Part shown: piece after piece, positions 45,924-55,117 of the stretch | Layout: every line of letters begins with the position of its first letter | Numbering within the stretch: position 1 is the first letter of the stretch | From: G963663495 sp963663495 | GTDB taxonomy: Bacteria > Bacteroidota > Rhodothermia > Rhodothermales > Bin80 | Direction: 5' to 3' | NCBI GenBank assembly: GCA_963663495.1 | Contig: OY760427.1 | Span: 558,001 to 622,000 of the forward strand | Length of the DNA: 64,000 bases | Translations under genes and position numbers: made by a program | The notes under the pieces: model-generated | The model's database searches: none | Told to the model about the DNA's origin: nothing | What the model saw: the letters and a program-made list of their open reading frames with translations, nothing else

Positions 45924-46106
45924 CTACTCCAGCGCTTTACGGGGCTGGGTCGCCGAGGTCGGTAAGGGCCCGGGTCTCTTACGCGGATGTAGTGTGTGGC
46001 CGGGCGATCTGGAATGCGAGTAGAATCGTTCCCTTCCGTCGGTGTCGATGGTGACCGGACGCGCAGGTGCAATGAGTGCCGCCTGCGCGTCCGGATATTA
46101 TACCGT

Positions 46107-49100
46107 CTATTTGATCAAAAGCATGGATTTGTTCTGCACAAAATCGCCTGCCCGTAGCTGGTATATATATAGGCCGGAAGCCATGCTAGAGGCGTCAAAC
46201 TGCACTGCGAATGTCCCGGCAGAACGGAACTGGTCCACGAGGAGTGCAACACGCTGTCCAAGCACATTGTAAACCGTAAGCGTCACGTCCCGCGCTTCAG
46301 GCAACGAGTAGGTAATGGTTGTTGCCGGGTTGAACGGATTCGGGTAATTCTGATGCAGTACGAAATCCTGCGGTACTTCTTGGCTCTCAATCGCAATTCT
46401 AAGCTGGCGAGTCAGCGAGACGGATAGGTTGTATTCGCCTCTGGACGGATCGCGGTCGGTTCCACCTCCATTGTCGCCGCCGCCATAATCCTGCGAATGC
46501 AACATCACGAAGTAGGATCCGGCCTCTTCGGGAACAAACTCTATCTTTGAGTGCCAGTCTATCCCGCCATCATCATTACTGACGAGCGTGTCGCCGGAAG
46601 CCGAAAGCAACCGCATGTACCCGTCGTAGTCGCGCTGCCACAGTGGTCCGTCTACAGGCATGGATTCCGCGATGAGCGTGTCGCCCTCTAGCAGATCATA
46701 CCGATAGATGTCAACGTCGTCTCCCCACCTGGCAGATATCGGGTGTTGTGTCGGATCCCATGCAAAATCTTCGTTGTAGAGCATATACGCGTTGGACTGG
46801 CCCGGCATGTCAAAGTCCTGGGCTCCCATGGCATCCGCTTCCGCGACAGTGTTATTGGGCTCACCCTTGGATTTAAGATCTGTGATATCGCGGCCTTTCA
46901 TACCTACCTGGTAGGTCCCGGAGCCATCTCCCTCTAGTTCCAGGAAGTAATCTCCTGATTCGTCGGGAATGATATTGAGCTTTAGGTTGTCGCCTGAATA
47001 CCGGTCGTTGTAACCTCGGTTATCGGCATCCAGCAGATTTGTCTCCGTGTCGCTGGCCTTGAACAAGCGCGCGGCGAAGTTACCGCTGTAGCCCTCTTCT
47101 GATTTCAGCGTGCGTACATGATATATCCAGTCCGCCTGCAGGGACAGCTTGAAGATGTCCACCTGATCGCCCTCATCGGAATCAAAGGCAGCGTTGACGA
47201 AGCCAGCGGGGAGCGGATTGGCATCGGCTTCCGCAAACGTATTGTTGGGCTCCGTCTCTTCCGAGGTGACCGTGATGTTCAAGAGATAGTCACCCCGGTT
47301 CAGGCTACGGTCATCGGCTCCTCCCGCATCCCTACTGGTCCGAACCTGCACATAGATCATACCATCTTCGGACGCAGTATGCGAGACTTTCGAGTACCAG
47401 TCATTGCCGCCATCGTCGTCGTCGTCCAACTCCGTGGTTCCCGACGCATCAAACAGAACAAGCTTGGTGTCCGTGTCACGATTCCACAAGTCGGGATTTG
47501 CGCCTACGGGCTTTGCTTCAACTCCTATAGTCTGGCCCGCGGCAACCATCACGCGGAACCAGTCTTCATCACCGTAGAAACGCGGGTGGTCCGGATTGGA
47601 AAGGACATAGGGTACATCCGCACCGAAGGCCTGGTAATCACCCATGGCGTCAGCGTCTGATTTGGAGTTGTTGGGTTCGCCCCGATTCAGTAACATCGCG
47701 TAATCCGAGTTGACTCGAGACGTAAGCCGATAGGATCCCACGCCACCGGAGATTTTCAGGTAGTAGGTCTTCGATTCCCTCGGAATGATGTTGGAGATCT
47801 TGAAATTATCGCCGCTGTAGTTGTTCGCCCAATCGGACTCGTCCAGCAAAGTTGTGCCATCCACTTCGTCAAAGAATTCGACAGTAAGCGCTGCTCCGGT
47901 TCCGTTGTCCAGTGAGCGGAACGAATACAGTTTACGAGCCACAAGTGGAAACTGATAAAAGTCCACATCTCCTGCGGTTAGCGATGCTTCATAGGCGAAG
48001 GATTCTCCCAAAGCGATTAGATTGGCCGTCTGAAAGGAATTGTTGTCCTCCATCTCCTCAAACGGTTGGCCGCCCGACAGCTGGTAAAACCCATTCATCG
48101 CTGATCGTACCTCAACAATGTACACGCCATCAGCTGGTGCCTCTAAGTTGATGCCCGTGTCACTGGTGCCGAGGATGGTGCCGTCCGGACCCGTCAATTC
48201 GATTTCCCCATCAAAGTCATCCACGATCATTTGGGGCCCGGAAAGAGTTAGATTGATATCGGTGCCTGCATCCACCATGAAATGGTAATGATCCACATCG
48301 CCCGCAGGGTAGATCATGCCGTTCGCAGGTGCAGCCCCGGGCCCTACGGGCAGCTGATCTCTGTCCAGGGCATCTGAAACCAAATCGTCCGGTTCATTGG
48401 CAATGAGTCCGTTCCATATCTGCCCCTTATCCACGATGCCGAAATGGTACGAATCAGTGCCTCCAGAGAGCTTGAACAGGTAGGCGCCGGATGCATCTGG
48501 CGCAAACGTGGTCACCATGCCATCAACAACCTGGTCCGGTAACAGAATATTCTGGGTGAGCGCCGTGCCCTCATCGGTCTCATACTCATGGAAGGCCTCT
48601 ATCTGTACAGCAGGATCGGTCACGAAAATGGTGTACATGCGCACCTCGTGGAGGAACACGCGGTACCAGTCCTCATCACCGGCTCCGGAAAACGTGCCAC
48701 TGGAAGATGTGTCCGCGCGCGCCAGGATGCTGGTAGCTTCTGTAGCACTGTCGTTTGGCTCTACTTCCGTGGGATCGTTTCGGTACTGGTGCAGATACAC
48801 TTGGTACATCAATCGGCCCGGATTATTGTTGTTGACCACGTCAAATTCCGGGTCACGTGTGACTGATGCCCAGGCAGAAACCCAAAGAAACAGTGGAGTA
48901 TCCTCTGTAATTCCCTTCGAAGCCAGATCGGCTGGTGTCATCACTATGCGCGAGTGTATGTTGTTCGGCCCGTCCATTTGTTCTCGGCCACCATCATCGT
49001 CTTCGAACAATTTTTGCGTATAGTCGCCGTCGTAGATGCGTATGCGTGGATCGGACAGTCGAGATCCCCCCGGTCCAATGCTCCCATTATGGTCGCGGTA

Positions 49101-50120
49101 CCATCCAAAGTAGGGTAGTGTCTCAACGATGACATTGTGATCAGCCTTGTATTCGAAAATAAAGTGGTCCACATCCTCGTCTCCTCTTCCGAGGAGCTCG
49201 GGATACACGCTGTTGGCCTGAATGAAGCCCTCGTCCGCTTCCTGGTTCTTAAGCGTGTCGGGATTGAACACCATGAATGTGCGTACCACGGCGTCGGTCG
49301 GCAGCATAGACGTCAGTCCGCCCGTGAGCACATCCACATTCGTCTGGTTCGGCTCGTATTTGGAAACCCACGGTTCGCGGTCAATGGTATAGGCCACGAG
49401 GTGGTACCGTCCGGTGCCCTGTGGGTCATCATCATTAAAGACCCAGAGGTAAAAGTCGCCGGTGAGCATCTTTCCGGTTGCTGCATCCACCGGCGATACC
49501 CAACCCGTCAGTCTAAAGTCGCCGGATCCGTTGCGCCCGTCGCCCGGCTCTCCAATGATGTCGCCACGCATCTTATCAATTCCTGTGCCATTGAAATTCT
49601 TCACAAACATCGTGTCAAGATCCGACTGATGAAAGAGCCGGCTGTTAACACTGAGTTCGTCTTCTCCGTCGTTCAGGAATGAATGGGTGGAGGCGAAATA
49701 GTACATCTTGGTGGTGTCCACCGAGAATTTATACACATCCACATCGTCTGCAGTGAGTGTTGCTCCGATCAGCCCCCCTGAGGCTTCGCCGGGGCGGATG
49801 GCAGAATCAGTGCCCAGAACATCGTTGATGTTATCGGCGGTGTCGAAAAAATTGTTGGGTTCGACCTCTTCCCGGATCACCCAGATATCGTCCATAGAGT
49901 GGAATCGATCATACATGTCAGGGGACAGTCCACGCGGGATCCGAGCCTCTTCCTCCGCAAGCTGTAGAAGACGAGGGTTTTCCCCGTATTTCTGCAGAAG
50001 CTCTTCGTAGTGTTCCCCATACTGCTGCTCCAGCGCCGGGTTGGTGGTCTTCGACTGCCCCATTACCGTGAGCGTTGAGACGATCATAAGTAGTGTTAGG
50101 AATACAGTAGTGTATTTCAT
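46107..50120 (-). CDS. Giant secreted protein with repeated PPC-type domains and T9SS sorting signal
   Basis: 1,337 residues. Signal peptide (ends VMGQ). The body holds about eight repeats marked by EPNN/EPND-type openings (EVEPNNFFDTADN, KYEPNQTNVD, EVEPNDSATEATS, NEPDDLVSDA, EMEDNNSFQTAN, GEPNNSKSDAD, ETEPNNTFAEAD, GEPNNTVAEAD), each followed by a DVD-Y/F motif such as DVDFYQF or DVDIYRY; this is the pre-peptidase C-terminal (PPC) beta-sandwich. No enzyme domain is recognised. The C-terminus NYPNPFNPATTITYSL ... LYIYQLRAGDF is a classic T9SS type A sorting domain. Probably a surface or released adhesion/structural protein. Ends 183 bases before the SurA-like gene. Confidence 0.85.
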   Translation of the reverse strand: MKYTTVFLTLLMIVSTLTVMGQSKTTNPALEQQYGEHYEELLQKYGENPRLLQLAEEEARIPRGLSPDMYDRFHSMDDIWVIREEVEPNNFFDTADNINDVLGTDSAIRPGEASGGLIGATLTADDVDVYKFSVDTTKMYYFASTHSFLNDGEDELSVNSRLFHQSDLDTMFVKNFNGTGIDKMRGDIIGEPGDGRNGSGDFRLTGWVSPVDAATGKMLTGDFYLWVFNDDDPQGTGRYHLVAYTIDREPWVSKYEPNQTNVDVLTGGLTSMLPTDAVVRTFMVFNPDTLKNQEADEGFIQANSVYPELLGRGDEDVDHFIFEYKADHNVIVETLPYFGWYRDHNGSIGPGGSRLSDPRIRIYDGDYTQKLFEDDDGGREQMDGPNNIHSRIVMTPADLASKGITEDTPLFLWVSAWASVTRDPEFDVVNNNNPGRLMYQVYLHQYRNDPTEVEPNDSATEATSILARADTSSSGTFSGAGDEDWYRVFLHEVRMYTIFVTDPAVQIEAFHEYETDEGTALTQNILLPDQVVDGMVTTFAPDASGAYLFKLSGGTDSYHFGIVDKGQIWNGLIANEPDDLVSDALDRDQLPVGPGAAPANGMIYPAGDVDHYHFMVDAGTDINLTLSGPQMIVDDFDGEIELTGPDGTILGTSDTGINLEAPADGVYIVEVRSAMNGFYQLSGGQPFEEMEDNNSFQTANLIALGESFAYEASLTAGDVDFYQFPLVARKLYSFRSLDNGTGAALTVEFFDEVDGTTLLDESDWANNYSGDNFKISNIIPRESKTYYLKISGGVGSYRLTSRVNSDYAMLLNRGEPNNSKSDADAMGDYQAFGADVPYVLSNPDHPRFYGDEDWFRVMVAAGQTIGVEAKPVGANPDLWNRDTDTKLVLFDASGTTELDDDDDGGNDWYSKVSHTASEDGMIYVQVRTSRDAGGADDRSLNRGDYLLNITVTSEETEPNNTFAEADANPLPAGFVNAAFDSDEGDQVDIFKLSLQADWIYHVRTLKSEEGYSGNFAARLFKASDTETNLLDADNRGYNDRYSGDNLKLNIIPDESGDYFLELEGDGSGTYQVGMKGRDITDLKSKGEPNNTVAEADAMGAQDFDMPGQSNAYMLYNEDFAWDPTQHPISARWGDDVDIYRYDLLEGDTLIAESMPVDGPLWQRDYDGYMRLLSASGDTLVSNDDGGIDWHSKIEFVPEEAGSYFVMLHSQDYGGGDNGGGTDRDPSRGEYNLSVSLTRQLRIAIESQEVPQDFVLHQNYPNPFNPATTITYSLPEARDVTLTVYNVLGQRVALLVDQFRSAGTFAVQFDASSMASGLYIYQLRAGDFVQNKSMLLIK

Positions 50121-50154
50121 GACATTCCTGTGGTTAGTTATTTGTGAAACGAAG

Positions 50155-51213
50155 CTAAAGGTATACTCCCAAGGAAATTCGGTGCACTCTCTGCAGAATG
50201 CCCCAATACGAATATGCGTAGTCGAAGGCGAGTCGGCTGCGGTTCTTCAGCACATACTGCAACCCTCCTCCCAGCGTAAAGCTATTGGCGGCATTCCGTT
50301 CATACAGATCCTGGTACCCCGCACGCAAAAAGAGCAGTTGGCGGAATCCATACTCAATACCCGCATTCACGCTCTCTGTGGACCCAGTGGGATGTTTCAG
50401 ATCAACCCCAAGCGCCACTTGGCTGTTAGCCGGCAACAGAAGTAGGTAACTCACACCAAAGCGAAAGATTTGCGGTAGCGAGAAACTGTCCGTCTTGTAT
50501 GCGACGGGAACGTTTTCTATGCCCCTGTTGATAGGGTCCGGATCAAGGATTTCCGTGAGATGGCGCCCCATGAGGCGCATGTCCGGTCCAAAGTTCGAGA
50601 TACTGGATCCAATGACCAGGCCAGGCAAGGGGGTTTCGTAGTAGACCCCCGCATCCAAGGCAAACTGATTGGCGCTTTCCGTCCAGATCCGCTGACGAAT
50701 GTACTTCCCCGTCAGTCCCACGGAGAACGAGGGAATGAGCCGTGCTGATACCGATAGGCTTACGGCATAGTCTTGGGCATCGTAGAACTCTCCGGTTCCC
50801 TCAGGAGCCGATACGGTGCGAACAGGCTGCTCCGGCACAGAGAGGGAAGTGATACTTGCTGCCACGACGGCATTAACAAACGGCATGGGCGCGGCGACCG
50901 AAAGAAAATCAAAGCGTGTATCGGCCAGCCACTGGGCATGGCTCAGCGACAGGGCAGTGCCGTCAAGATACGCCAGCCCGGCTGGATTCCAATAGATCAT
51001 CTCGGCGTGCCCCGCCTGCGCCGTAAAGGCTCCGCCGAGCGCTTCAGCCCGAGCGCCTATACCGATTTCGAGAAACGCCGCAGCAACGGTGCCCTTGTTG
51101 GACACGTTACGCACGAAGGATGCATCATCCTTGTCATCATTCTGTGCATAACTTGTCGTATGCAGGGCTAGTAGCAGCAGTCCACTCGCCAGTATGTTGC
51201 CTAGTCTGCCCAT
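50155..51213 (-). CDS. PorV/PorQ-type outer-membrane beta-barrel protein
   Basis: 352 residues from ATG 51213, preferred over GTG 51228 because it begins a typical signal peptide (MGRLGNILASGLLLLAL...YAQ). The mature start GTVAAAFLEIGIGARAEALG and GHAEMIYWNPAGLAYLDG is the hallmark of the PorV/PorQ/UPF0164 family, FadL-like barrels that act as T9SS attachment shuttles. It ends with an aromatic (VYL), as expected of a barrel. Lies between two large T9SS-type proteins, its likely clients. The preceding stop overlaps the longer GTG start, so the genes are tightly packed. Confidence 0.8.
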   Translation of the reverse strand: MGRLGNILASGLLLLALHTTSYAQNDDKDDASFVRNVSNKGTVAAAFLEIGIGARAEALGGAFTAQAGHAEMIYWNPAGLAYLDGTALSLSHAQWLADTRFDFLSVAAPMPFVNAVVAASITSLSVPEQPVRTVSAPEGTGEFYDAQDYAVSLSVSARLIPSFSVGLTGKYIRQRIWTESANQFALDAGVYYETPLPGLVIGSSISNFGPDMRLMGRHLTEILDPDPINRGIENVPVAYKTDSFSLPQIFRFGVSYLLLLPANSQVALGVDLKHPTGSTESVNAGIEYGFRQLLFLRAGYQDLYERNAANSFTLGGGLQYVLKNRSRLAFDYAYSYWGILQRVHRISLGVYL

Positions 51214-51227
51214 GGGTTGCCTGTACA

Positions 51228-54200
51228 CTATCTGATGATCGAAAAACGACCAATTTTCTCCCCGATGCCTGGCACCTCAACGTGAAAGATATACACACCA
51301 TACGACACATCCAGACCATCGTCAGACTGGAGGTTCCAAGTGGCTGTGCTTTTGTCCACATCTGCTACATGCTGAATGATCTTCACCTGCCGACCGCTAA
51401 TAGTGAAGATCCGGACTGTGCATTGCCTCGGCAGGTTTCTGAAGTCAATGCGCCGCTCGCCGCGCCCCGGCAATTGGCGGTTGCGGCCCTCCAACGAACT
51501 TACGGCAATATAGGGGTCGGGTACCACATATATCTCCTCAAGTGCCTCCTCCGTAATGTCCTCTTCCATCCGGTTTCCGTCCACTTTGAACCGTAGCACA
51601 TCGTCGCGATCAAAGGGTTTGCTCGTCTCAAGCAGAAAGATATCACCGTCCACCGGAATTTCGTTGTTGGCAATCCGCTCGAAGGCTTGGAGATATTCAT
51701 CGGGACCGAACAGGTTCGCCAAGAAATCTCGCCATCCCGGGATTGTTATTAGTGAATCAAGAAGTCCTGTATACCACGGGCGAATCTGTTCAAAGAAGTC
51801 GTCCAGTTCCGTGATATCAAGGGACGGACCAAGAGGCCTGCGATGGAAGCCTCGCACCTGCCGCAGTGCCAGTGAGTCGTACAGCGCGCCCGCGTCCGCA
51901 GTCGCTCGTGTCATGAATGTTTGCGCGTCCTCGGAAAGACTGACACCGAATTGCCAAGTCGATTGTACATAAAACGTATAGTTGCCCAGCTTCACTGCCG
52001 AGACGCGTGCGTTTAACACATCGCCTGGAGAAAGCGTGCCCCGGACCGTATCGGCAGGAACCTGCGCACCCAGCTCCGTGAATTGAAAGGGCACCTGCCT
52101 GGAGGCATTCAAATCCGTTACATCCCAGATGGTGAAATTTGCCGGAGTCCGATTGCTCGGTGTCAATGAATTGGAGGTATCTGCACCGACATCCGAGACT
52201 CGAATCTCATAGTCCAGCGGGACCGCCAGGTTCAAGTCGCCGGCCTCCACTGTAATAGTGGAACTAGGAATGCTCCGTCGATCTACGGCATTATCGTTTT
52301 CAAGCCACCGCGTATTAATAGGCTCGGGAACGGTCGGTGCATCTATCGTGAACCGCATGCCGTCATAGGTTTGCGCGCGCAGCACATCGCTATCGAATAA
52401 AGCTGCACCCTGATCGCCAGGATTGCTTACCGCAAGCGTATCGCCGGTCGTTGTATTTCGCAGGACAAAGCTTGCAGTGAGGCCGTTCGACAGGAAGATG
52501 GAGTCAACGTCCGCAAAGGATCCATCGTCAGTAAAGGTGAATTCGTAGTCGTAGCCCTTGCTGTTCGCCTCTTCCGGTACCAGGAACTCCACACTCAGCG
52601 TGCCTGAAGCATTGCCCGAGATGCGTTGCAAGCCATCAACAACATGCGGTTCAATATACCCGAGTGCTGGCCGTTGCGGTACTACAACGGCGCAATTTCT
52701 ATCTACATTGACCGGCCGGTCGAACGCGTCTACTTCTATGATCTTGGAACTTTCGGTGGGTGTGATTTCCGCCAGGTTTTCCAGCGGTGTAAGCCCGAGG
52801 TCAAAGAAGGTGTCATGATAGCCGCGATCAACCGATGCCACGCAGTAATAGTACGTGCGCCCGTTTTCGACCGTGGAGTCCACATAGCTGTATTGCAGTC
52901 CGCTGTCTGTGCCCATATCGTAGCTGATCCCGAAGTCTCCGATGGGTACGGGATGTGCGCCGCTGAGGCCGTTGTTAATGTCAAACTGGACCTTATCTCC
53001 CGTAGGGGTCTGCAGCGGCTCCCATAGAAGCGGATTTCCGAAGGCATCCGTAATGGTCTTGATATCATTGAACTCCGGATCGGTGCTGCGATAAATCTTG
53101 TACATTTCAAAGTCAGGACCGTATATCGGATCGCGCGATGACTCGGCGCTTTGGTCCCAAACCAAGGTAACTCGTTCGTCTCCGGTCACGGCCGTGAGGA
53201 AGGGCGTGCGAGGCGGCCTCGCGAAGTCGTAATCCGAATCGTAAATATTCTGCATGGTGCGCTTGTTGCGCAGCATATCCTGAAAATCGTTACCGCAGAA
53301 AAAGGCAATGGAAAAGCGTTGCTCCTGCCCTCGATCAATGGAACTCAGCCCCGCGGAATAGACATAAATGATGTCGGCGGTCTCTGTGGGAGTAATGAAG
53401 AGTCCAGGCTGGAGATACTCTTCCCAGAACAGTGGATCATCATCAATGTCACGGTCGAATTCCGCCGGTGTGCGGATGACCATTCCCGTAAGGCCAATCT
53501 GATCAATTTCGTCATTGTCGGTGAATTCGAAATTCGGTTCACCGGGATCCGGTCGACCATTCACCTCGGTTCCGTCAGGGTCGGGGCCGGGGTAGTCTTC
53601 CTGTTCCGGACCTATGCCATCGGAGCCTGTATCGTCGTTGACCGGTTCAATGGTCAGGCGCCCATCCCCGTTGGAGTCCTCGCCGGGATCCAGTACAAAG
53701 TTGTTGTTGAGATCCTCATTGTCGTACACGCCATTATTATCTACATCTACCCAGCCCAGCCAGTCACCATCGTCGTCAATGCCGTTAGCCCGGCTTTCAT
53801 CCACCAGCCCGTCCCTATCATTGTCCTGTCCGTCCCGGGGTAATCCAGGACTTTCCAGGAAGCCCACGCCGCCATAGCCGACCTTGAACCCATTGACGAC
53901 GAGATCCACTTTGTACCATTGATACGTGATATCGTCCACGGTGTCAAAGAAGGCCTCGTTGTTCGAGGTACGATCCGCGATATCGTAATCAACGATCATC
54001 GCGATAATGGCTGTCGGAATGTCAAAGCGGCTTACGTTCTCCACATCAAAGGTGGAGATGAATATGTCTTCGGCCAGCACGCTCGCCCACTGGTACTGGC
54101 GGGACTTTACCGTGACGCCAAGACCTCGGCGCCCCCCCGCCGCGAAACCGCGGCGATCCGGTAGTGCCGTCGCCGGATCCAGGAATGGGTAATATGGGAA

Positions 54201-55100
54201 GTCGTCGTTGTCCCGGTCATCGGTCAGGTAATAGGACTCCTGGTCACCGCGCACAAAGGAGCCGTAGGCTCCATTCCAGCGTCCGGCACGTACGCCGGAA
54301 ACCGGATCGCATGATGTACCCGGATCGTGGGCGCACGCAGGGCGGTCATCGCCTACGTAAGACTGGGGCGGCCAGAAAGCAGGCCATGTGGCTCTCAAAT
54401 TTGACTGCGCGGAATATTCGACGCTGTTGACCAATTCCCCATCAAGCACCCCGTTGCCATTGGCATCCTCTCCCGTATCAAGCTCTCCATTGCCATTGAG
54501 GTCCTCGCCCAACCCGCCTACATAGTAATACCCTGTCTCAGTCAGCCGCTGTCGATCATCTGCATTATTGTTCAGTCGGTTTCGCGTGGCGGGATCGCCG
54601 TTCATATTGTAATATCCGGGCAGGGGGGTGAAGAAGTATTTGTGGCTCCCCGTAGGATGCTGATCTCCCCCGCTTCGATTATAGCTTTCGGAGATGATGC
54701 GGAGTGCATCGCCCTGCTCGCTGATAACCTCTCCGGCCACTATAAAGCTCATGGTGTGTCCGTACTCCACGCCGGAGCCCTTGGGCCAGATGATCTTGTT
54801 AGGTGTTACGGAACCTCCCCAGTATCCGGCCGAAATGTTCAGGTTGTTCACGTATGGAACCTGAATCAGGTTTCCCGTGGCCAGCGCGCCGCGCACGAAG
54901 TTCCGAAACGATAAAGGCGGCGCAGCACTGCTACGCCGGGCGGTTCTGTCAAATTGTGCGATCCGTTTTTCTAATGCCTTCGCGTCCTCCAACGCTTGCT
55001 GCTCGGATGGCGAGGAGGCTTTGGCTTGGGCATGCAGATCGCCCGCACCAATTCCGGCAATGAGCCAGAACGAAAGAACCAATATGAGCAGCGGTTTCAC
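51228..55100 (-). CDS. Giant secreted protein with calcium-binding-type Asp/Asn repeats, probable T9SS substrate
   Basis: 1,290 residues starting at GTG 55100 with a signal peptide (ends LHAQ). Around residues 425-530 is a run of Asp/Asn-rich loops (DGQDNDRDGLVDES, DVDNNGVYDNEDLNNN, DPGEDSNGDG) of the thrombospondin-3/dockerin calcium-binding type. Another acidic loop set near 195-215 reads DLNGNGELDTGEDANGNG. A fibronectin-like segment follows (TPFLTAVTGDERVTLVWDQS). The C-terminal 90 residues (FRNLPRQCTVRIFTISGRQV ... VYIFHVEVPGIGEKIGRFSI) resemble a FlgD/T9SS-type end domain without the usual NPFNP. No catalytic domain recognised. Upstream TonB receptor 17 bases away; downstream PorV-like gene overlapping its end. 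Confidence 0.75.
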   Translation of the reverse strand: MKPLLILVLSFWLIAGIGAGDLHAQAKASSPSEQQALEDAKALEKRIAQFDRTARRSSAAPPLSFRNFVRGALATGNLIQVPYVNNLNISAGYWGGSVTPNKIIWPKGSGVEYGHTMSFIVAGEVISEQGDALRIISESYNRSGGDQHPTGSHKYFFTPLPGYYNMNGDPATRNRLNNNADDRQRLTETGYYYVGGLGEDLNGNGELDTGEDANGNGVLDGELVNSVEYSAQSNLRATWPAFWPPQSYVGDDRPACAHDPGTSCDPVSGVRAGRWNGAYGSFVRGDQESYYLTDDRDNDDFPYYPFLDPATALPDRRGFAAGGRRGLGVTVKSRQYQWASVLAEDIFISTFDVENVSRFDIPTAIIAMIVDYDIADRTSNNEAFFDTVDDITYQWYKVDLVVNGFKVGYGGVGFLESPGLPRDGQDNDRDGLVDESRANGIDDDGDWLGWVDVDNNGVYDNEDLNNNFVLDPGEDSNGDGRLTIEPVNDDTGSDGIGPEQEDYPGPDPDGTEVNGRPDPGEPNFEFTDNDEIDQIGLTGMVIRTPAEFDRDIDDDPLFWEEYLQPGLFITPTETADIIYVYSAGLSSIDRGQEQRFSIAFFCGNDFQDMLRNKRTMQNIYDSDYDFARPPRTPFLTAVTGDERVTLVWDQSAESSRDPIYGPDFEMYKIYRSTDPEFNDIKTITDAFGNPLLWEPLQTPTGDKVQFDINNGLSGAHPVPIGDFGISYDMGTDSGLQYSYVDSTVENGRTYYYCVASVDRGYHDTFFDLGLTPLENLAEITPTESSKIIEVDAFDRPVNVDRNCAVVVPQRPALGYIEPHVVDGLQRISGNASGTLSVEFLVPEEANSKGYDYEFTFTDDGSFADVDSIFLSNGLTASFVLRNTTTGDTLAVSNPGDQGAALFDSDVLRAQTYDGMRFTIDAPTVPEPINTRWLENDNAVDRRSIPSSTITVEAGDLNLAVPLDYEIRVSDVGADTSNSLTPSNRTPANFTIWDVTDLNASRQVPFQFTELGAQVPADTVRGTLSPGDVLNARVSAVKLGNYTFYVQSTWQFGVSLSEDAQTFMTRATADAGALYDSLALRQVRGFHRRPLGPSLDITELDDFFEQIRPWYTGLLDSLITIPGWRDFLANLFGPDEYLQAFERIANNEIPVDGDIFLLETSKPFDRDDVLRFKVDGNRMEEDITEEALEEIYVVPDPYIAVSSLEGRNRQLPGRGERRIDFRNLPRQCTVRIFTISGRQVKIIQHVADVDKSTATWNLQSDDGLDVSYGVYIFHVEVPGIGEKIGRFSIIR

Positions 55101-55117
55101 GAATATTCCGTGTCTGA

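Noticed and set aside
47118..49682. Plus-strand frames of about 180 codons in the giant PPC-repeat gene
   Set aside because: Shadows that recur with the domain repeats of the real gene; no start signals.
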